DNA from: Desulfobacula sp.
GTDB lineage: Bacteria; Desulfobacterota; Desulfobacteria; Desulfobacterales; Desulfobacteraceae
Assembly: GCA_029940235.1 (NCBI GenBank)
Contig: JAOZRI010000062.1
Coordinates: forward strand, 1-10,394
Direction: 5' to 3'
Length of the DNA: 10,394 nt
Shown here: in pieces, positions 6,470-10,394 of the stretch
Layout of the letters: every line of letters begins with the position of its first letter
Position numbering within the stretch: the first letter of the stretch is position 1
The notes under the pieces: model-generated
Told to the model about the DNA's origin: nothing
Seen by the model: only the letters and a program-made list of their open reading frames with translations
Databases searched by the model: none
Position numbers and translations under genes: made by a program

Positions 6470-6800
6470 CCCTGCCATCAACATCAAAGAGTTAACAGAG
6501 ATCATGGATGATGACAGGGAACTGATCCATGATTGCTTTTCAGATTTTATTGACCAGTGGCCACAAATTTATGACGAAATTAAACAGGCTGCCCTTGCAC
6601 AGAATGCTCAAATTTTAGATGACTCAGCACATAAGCTTAAAGGAATATTAAAATACCTTGCAGCTCAATCTGCTGCAGATGCTGCATTTGTCCTTGAATC
6701 GGCAGGCAAGGGAAACGACCTTGAAAATATTGACCACAAGCTTGAAACTTTAGAAAAGGAATGTCAAAAGGTGACAGAATATATAAAAGCATTTGAATAA
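6462..6800 (+). CDS. Histidine phosphotransfer (HPt) domain protein
   Basis: This stand-alone protein of about 112 residues has the HPt helical-bundle pattern. The phospho-acceptor motif AHKLKG (56-61) has His57 as the likely phosphorylated residue, preceded by the early helix FSDFIDQWPQIYDEIKQA (26-43) and followed by AAQSAADAAFVLE. It would shuttle phosphate between a hybrid kinase and a receiver such as that encoded at 4404-5774; no kinase is in this window. The start chosen is ATG at 6462 (MSDPAIN), overlapping the previous gene by eight bases. An in-frame GTG at 6438 would add eight residues but its GAGAG is only two bases away. Spacing from GGGA (6447-6450) to 6462 is long, so coupling to the upstream gene is likely. 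The family is clear; the partner is inferred. Confidence 0.85.
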   Translation: MSDPAINIKELTEIMDDDRELIHDCFSDFIDQWPQIYDEIKQAALAQNAQILDDSAHKLKGILKYLAAQSAADAAFVLESAGKGNDLENIDHKLETLEKECQKVTEYIKAFE

Positions 6801-7266
6801 TACATTCAACATCCCTATAACCACAGGTCTAACGCAAATCAAAAACCTGTAAGCAAAAGGCAAATCACCTTCCACTGGAGTGGTATAATAACTTTTAAAA
6901 GCCATAATTATTTCGGAAAAACATGACCTTATTCCGCCTTTTATATTAGAAGCTTGAATAGGAGTTGAGAATTCATATTCTATATTACTACAAGCTAAGT
7001 GGAATATGGCAGGTTGTGAGTTTGATGGGTATATATATTATAGACTTGAATATTGAAGCATGGCGTATGATAGCGATTCAGTCGTATATAGTTTAATCTG
7101 ATCATTTAATTTAAAAACAATCAATCTACTAAAAGGGATCTTTCTCGAAACTACTTACTAATATTAACCCGGCAATTAAATACTCTAAATAATTAGGTGT
7201 TTAACAATCCTATAGCGCCTGTTTGTAATGGTTTGGGTGATAATCGTACGACCAAACTTCATCTAT
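6801..7266. other. Non-coding stretch between convergent genes
   Basis: No credible gene was found on either strand in these 466 bases; the longest ATG frame noticed here encodes only 16 residues (7006-7056). Weak potential hairpins are ACAGGT/ACCTGT (6823-6828 / 6845-6850), CCAC/GTGG (6872-6875 / 6880-6883) and CGGAA/TTCCG (6914-6918 / 6932-6936). The last is followed by a short CCTTTTA and is the nearest thing to a terminator for the HPt gene. The right end holds the left arm of the 14-bp inverted repeat described separately. Another internal pair is GTTTGG/CCAAAC at about 7231-7256. The region may be decayed DNA or transcription-end territory. Confidence 0.5.
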
Positions 7267-7277
7267 TTAATTGCCGG
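7169..7277. repeat. 14-bp perfect inverted repeat enclosing 81 bp
   Basis: CCGGCAATTAAATA at 7169-7182 is the exact reverse complement of TATTTAATTGCCGG at 7264-7277. The whole is 109 bp with no coding capacity inside, apart from the stop of the minus-strand gene in the right arm. The size and end structure fit a miniature inverted-repeat element or a large stem. No clear target duplication is seen (flanks AAC and AGT). TTTAATTG recurs in direct orientation at 7266-7273 and 7286-7293. The right arm supplies the last codons (Ser-Gly-Asn) and stop of the cyclase gene. Confidence 0.55.
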
Positions 7278-10200
7278 AGTAATAGTTTAATTGGTTAAGT
7301 TCTTTGTTTGCCTGTTTTAAGAATTTGAAAGCACCTATTTTTTCAAATATATGGATGGCTTTTTGTAAATGTTTTTTTGCAAGGTCATGTCGATTTTTTA
7401 TTTTATGAATAATGCCCAAATCGAGATGAGCCTGTGCTTTGACTCCATCCGCCCCAATTTTTTTGGCTAACTCAATGGATTCTGAATAATAACGAAGCGC
7501 TTTTTTTTCAGCAAAGGGAACATTCTTAATTATGAAACCGATATTTTTTATCAAGGTTACAAAACTTAAGGGTTCATTCCCTTGGATGATTTTAAGAAAA
7601 ATTTTCCCCTTGATATATTTAATCATAGGTAAGATGCCATTTTTTTGCTGTTTTATAAACACTTGTTCGTATTCTTTTATAATATTAAATCCTTTGGTTA
7701 TTCTGCCGCTGTCAATGAGTATCACCCCATTAAGAAAAGAGGCGATATCACCAAACGTTTCGACCCTATTATTTTTGTGAAATCGCAATGCCTTGTTCAT
7801 GACATCTTTCGCTTTTTCCATTTCCTTATTAAGAATAAGTGATTGTAAAAGTATAGTACGAAAACCAAATCTGTAAACCGGATCTGAAGAAATTTTAATC
7901 GCCTCTTCTAGCAATGAAACACCTTTCTCAAAATCACCGGAATTCGTATATCCAATACCTTTCGTACAGTGGCCCATACCAAGACTTCTAATTTGGGAGT
8001 ATTCATCTCCATATCGGATAAGCTTTTCCCCAACTTCTATGCAATTTTGGGCTTCTCCCATGCAATAAGAAATAAAACCAATACCACCAAGTGATTTAAA
8101 ATAGATATAATGATCCTCTTTATAATTTTCCCCTATTTCATTTGCTTTTTGGCCGTATTCGATCCCTTTTTTAAAAAACCCCATATCTGCAAATAGCCAG
8201 GAAAGCCAGGCACATGCATAACCAATTATTTTTTTATTGTTAATTTCTGTCCCAATTAAAACGGCTTTTTCTAAATTTTTTTTTGCTTTTATATATTTGC
8301 TCCTGAACCAAAAAATATTACCCTGCCAGGCATAAAACATTCCAATTATCTCTTTATCATTGATTTGATCAGCTAAGTGCCCCTGTGATGAGAACAGATC
8401 CCCAAGATTTTTGTAATCGCCACTGTAATAATAAACCAATGCCCACCTATTGAGCAGATCAATCATAGATTCATTGATTTTTATAGATTTGTCAGTGATA
8501 CTGTTAATTAAATCAAAGGCTTTTTGATAGTATTGATGGGCTTCATCAACAGAATATTTTTTAATGCTCTTGTCACCAGATTTTTTTAAATAATCAACGG
8601 CTTTAAGTTTGGATTTACCTTTCATAAAATGATGGGCCAAGGTCTCATAGAATTCAGGTAACCTGTCTCCAAAAAAATTTTCAATCACTATTCCTATTTT
8701 TTCATGAATGATTTGTCGCTCTGTTTTTAACAGACCTTTGTAAACAACTTCCTGGGTTAAAGCATGTTTGAATATATATTCGAGATCCAGTTTATTTTCC
8801 CTGGATTTTATCAGATCAAACCCCTCAAGGGTTTGAAGACAGTGATTGATATCTTTTTTGGTATCAGTGATCCGGTGAATAATTTCATAATAAAAGGATC
8901 GACCGACGACAGATGCTTCTTGCAGAATCCGTTTAGATTCCGATTCAAGGCGATCAACCCTTGCAGAGATCACACCATGAATAGAAGAAGAGATATCAGA
9001 CTCTGTAATCTCCCTATCCAAAATCCACTCATTTTCATTCTTTAAAAGAACTTTTGATTCAATCAAAAAGTTGATCATTTCTTCCAAATAGAAAGGATTC
9101 CCCTGGGTTTTTTTCTCAACAAAGGATTTTAACTTGGGAGGAATACTTTTTGATTTTAATAAAGATTTCACCATTACCTGTGAATCGGATGCCGACAAGT
9201 CCTCAATCTTGATTTCTTGGTACTTTGTTTTTATCTGATCAATTTGGAAGCTGGAAAAAATTTCAATCGCCGGTCTTGCCACATATAAAAACAGGATGGG
9301 CAGCTTTGCTTTGGACTGAATATGATCCACCAGCTCTAAAAAAGAAGGATCTGCCCAGTGCAGGTCTTCTATGCAGATAATAATTGCCTGATGTTTAGAA
9401 AGAGCTGATAATATTTCGCACACGGCATCAAATAGTTTTGATTTCCAAAATTCAGGACTGACACTTTCCACTTCAGGGTAGCTCAATGAATATAAAGTGC
9501 CGATATAAGGAATAATTGCTTGGGGATCCTTAACAAGGGTACGGATAGTTTTGTCAATTTTTGCTTTTATAGTTTTTGGGGAATCTTCTTCTTTCATCCC
9601 AAAAATATCATCGAATAAAGTCAATAGTGGGAAATACGGTATGCTCTGGGTATATGGGTATGTATAACCTTCAAACCACTGAATATTTGAAATTGCTTGA
9701 AACTCTTCAATCAGTCGACTTTTACCTGTACCAGCAAAACCATACAGGCAGAGCACTGAACCAGTTCCATTTTTAAGTTCTGTAACCGCTTGATTGAATA
9801 TTGATAATTCTTTATTCCTTCCAATTAATTTTGCTCTTACTCCATGTAGCCGTTTTATTCGCTTCGGTTTTTCAACAGCATCAATAACCTTAAAATTAGA
9901 AACAGAGTCTTTTTTGCCTTTAACAGTAACAGGATCTCTTAATTCAAATGAAAAATGATTTTGAGCAATTTTATATGTATCTTGCCCTACAATAATTTCT
10001 CCAGAGTTGGCAAGGCTGGTCAGACGTTTTGCAAGATTGATTGTATCTCCTGTAAGACCATGTCTGCCTTTGCCTATATATTCATCTCCAGTTATTACAA
10101 GACCTGTATTAATGCCTGTGTGCATGCTCAGTTTGGTTTTATATTTCTTTTCAAAATCAAGGCTTAATTTGTCTACAAGTTTATGAATTTCAATTGCTGT

Positions 10201-10394
10201 ATGAATTGCTCTTATCGTATCATCCTCATGGGCTTTTGGGACACCAAAAAGAATCATAATTTCATCACCAAAAAATCTTTCTACTGTGCCCTCATACTTT
10301 TTAACAACAGCACCTGCTTTTTTAAAAATGTCACCCATAAGGTTTTTAACTTCTTCAGGATCCATCTTTTCTGTCATTGCGGTATAGCCTGAAA
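7267..10394 (-). CDS. Class III adenylate/guanylate cyclase with AAA-type ATPase and TPR domains (5' partial)
   Basis: About 1040 residues are visible; the frame runs off the right edge. Met at 10377 is internal: codons just upstream read SGYTA, matching the D-x-S-G-[FY]-T start of class III cyclase domains, so the real N terminus lies outside. Numbering from that Met, the cyclase domain spans about 1-168. It has the second metal-site region FFGDEIMILFG (D38) and the transition-state pair N114/R118 in GDTINLAKR. The first metal Asp would be just beyond the edge. An NTPase domain follows, with Walker A GFAGTGKS (213-220) and Walker B IIICIED then LHWADPS (332-345). From about 590 to the end are helical TPR-like repeats. 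Such proteins join cyclic-nucleotide synthesis to an STAND/AAA-like switch, but the signal is unknown. It is convergent with the HPt operon and probably independent of it. Confidence 0.9.
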   Translation of the reverse strand, partial: SGYTAMTEKMDPEEVKNLMGDIFKKAGAVVKKYEGTVERFFGDEIMILFGVPKAHEDDTIRAIHTAIEIHKLVDKLSLDFEKKYKTKLSMHTGINTGLVITGDEYIGKGRHGLTGDTINLAKRLTSLANSGEIIVGQDTYKIAQNHFSFELRDPVTVKGKKDSVSNFKVIDAVEKPKRIKRLHGVRAKLIGRNKELSIFNQAVTELKNGTGSVLCLYGFAGTGKSRLIEEFQAISNIQWFEGYTYPYTQSIPYFPLLTLFDDIFGMKEEDSPKTIKAKIDKTIRTLVKDPQAIIPYIGTLYSLSYPEVESVSPEFWKSKLFDAVCEILSALSKHQAIIICIEDLHWADPSFLELVDHIQSKAKLPILFLYVARPAIEIFSSFQIDQIKTKYQEIKIEDLSASDSQVMVKSLLKSKSIPPKLKSFVEKKTQGNPFYLEEMINFLIESKVLLKNENEWILDREITESDISSSIHGVISARVDRLESESKRILQEASVVGRSFYYEIIHRITDTKKDINHCLQTLEGFDLIKSRENKLDLEYIFKHALTQEVVYKGLLKTERQIIHEKIGIVIENFFGDRLPEFYETLAHHFMKGKSKLKAVDYLKKSGDKSIKKYSVDEAHQYYQKAFDLINSITDKSIKINESMIDLLNRWALVYYYSGDYKNLGDLFSSQGHLADQINDKEIIGMFYAWQGNIFWFRSKYIKAKKNLEKAVLIGTEINNKKIIGYACAWLSWLFADMGFFKKGIEYGQKANEIGENYKEDHYIYFKSLGGIGFISYCMGEAQNCIEVGEKLIRYGDEYSQIRSLGMGHCTKGIGYTNSGDFEKGVSLLEEAIKISSDPVYRFGFRTILLQSLILNKEMEKAKDVMNKALRFHKNNRVETFGDIASFLNGVILIDSGRITKGFNIIKEYEQVFIKQQKNGILPMIKYIKGKIFLKIIQGNEPLSFVTLIKNIGFIIKNVPFAEKKALRYYSESIELAKKIGADGVKAQAHLDLGIIHKIKNRHDLAKKHLQKAIHIFEKIGAFKFLKQANKELNQLNYYSGN

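Noticed and set aside
7006..7056. Tiny 16-codon frame in the convergent gap
   Set aside because: No ribosome site, no recognisable motif, and no length or composition support.
7199..7300. Integron attC-like core motifs (GTTTAAC at 7199-7205 and GTTAAGT at 7294-7300)
   Set aside because: The short degenerate cores match, but the perfect inverted repeat nearby is not in register with them and there is no integrase or cassette-like gene order. Chance matches are likely in AT-rich DNA.

Overview
The window is AT-rich bacterial DNA. It looks like an anaerobic deltaproteobacterium (Desulfobacterota, perhaps a Desulfobacula- or Desulfobacter-like sulfate reducer). This rests on gene style and base composition plus the mix of LysC, an NrtA/CmpA-type ABC system, stand-alone REC and HPt proteins and a cyclase/ATPase/TPR giant. 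No marker gene is present, so the taxonomic guess is soft.

Layout. (1) 1-431: the C-terminal ACT-domain part of aspartokinase, cut by the window edge. (2) 432-632: a non-coding leader with a foldable stem just before a strong Shine-Dalgarno. (3) 633-4347: a tight four-gene unit on the + strand: a cytoplasmic NrtA/CmpA-like binding protein with no signal peptide, an ABC ATPase, a Tat-exported NrtA/CmpA-like binding protein and an ABC permease. Junctions are 0-3 bp gaps or a short overlap. (4) 4404-6800, same strand: a CheY-type receiver fused to a third NrtA/CmpA-like domain, an unrecognised very acidic protein, and a small HPt phosphotransfer protein overlapping it. (5) 6801-7266: a non-coding stretch between convergent genes, carrying a 14-bp perfect inverted repeat whose right arm runs into the end of the next gene. 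(6) 7267-10394, minus strand: a class III nucleotide cyclase / ATPase / TPR regulator whose N terminus lies outside the window.

How the genes may work together. The exported binding protein, permease and ATPase form an importer of the nitrate/bicarbonate/sulfonate type. Two further copies of the binding domain stay in the cytoplasm, one free and one attached to a phosphorylatable receiver. All three share a W-x-N-H-P-C-C motif, so they probably recognise the same or related ligands. With the HPt protein this suggests a module that imports a small molecule, senses it inside the cell with the same fold, and links the reading to a phosphorelay or chemotaxis-like output. The assembly of parts is seen in the sequence; the signalling model and the ligand are inference. 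The receiver/binding-protein fusion is the most unusual item here.
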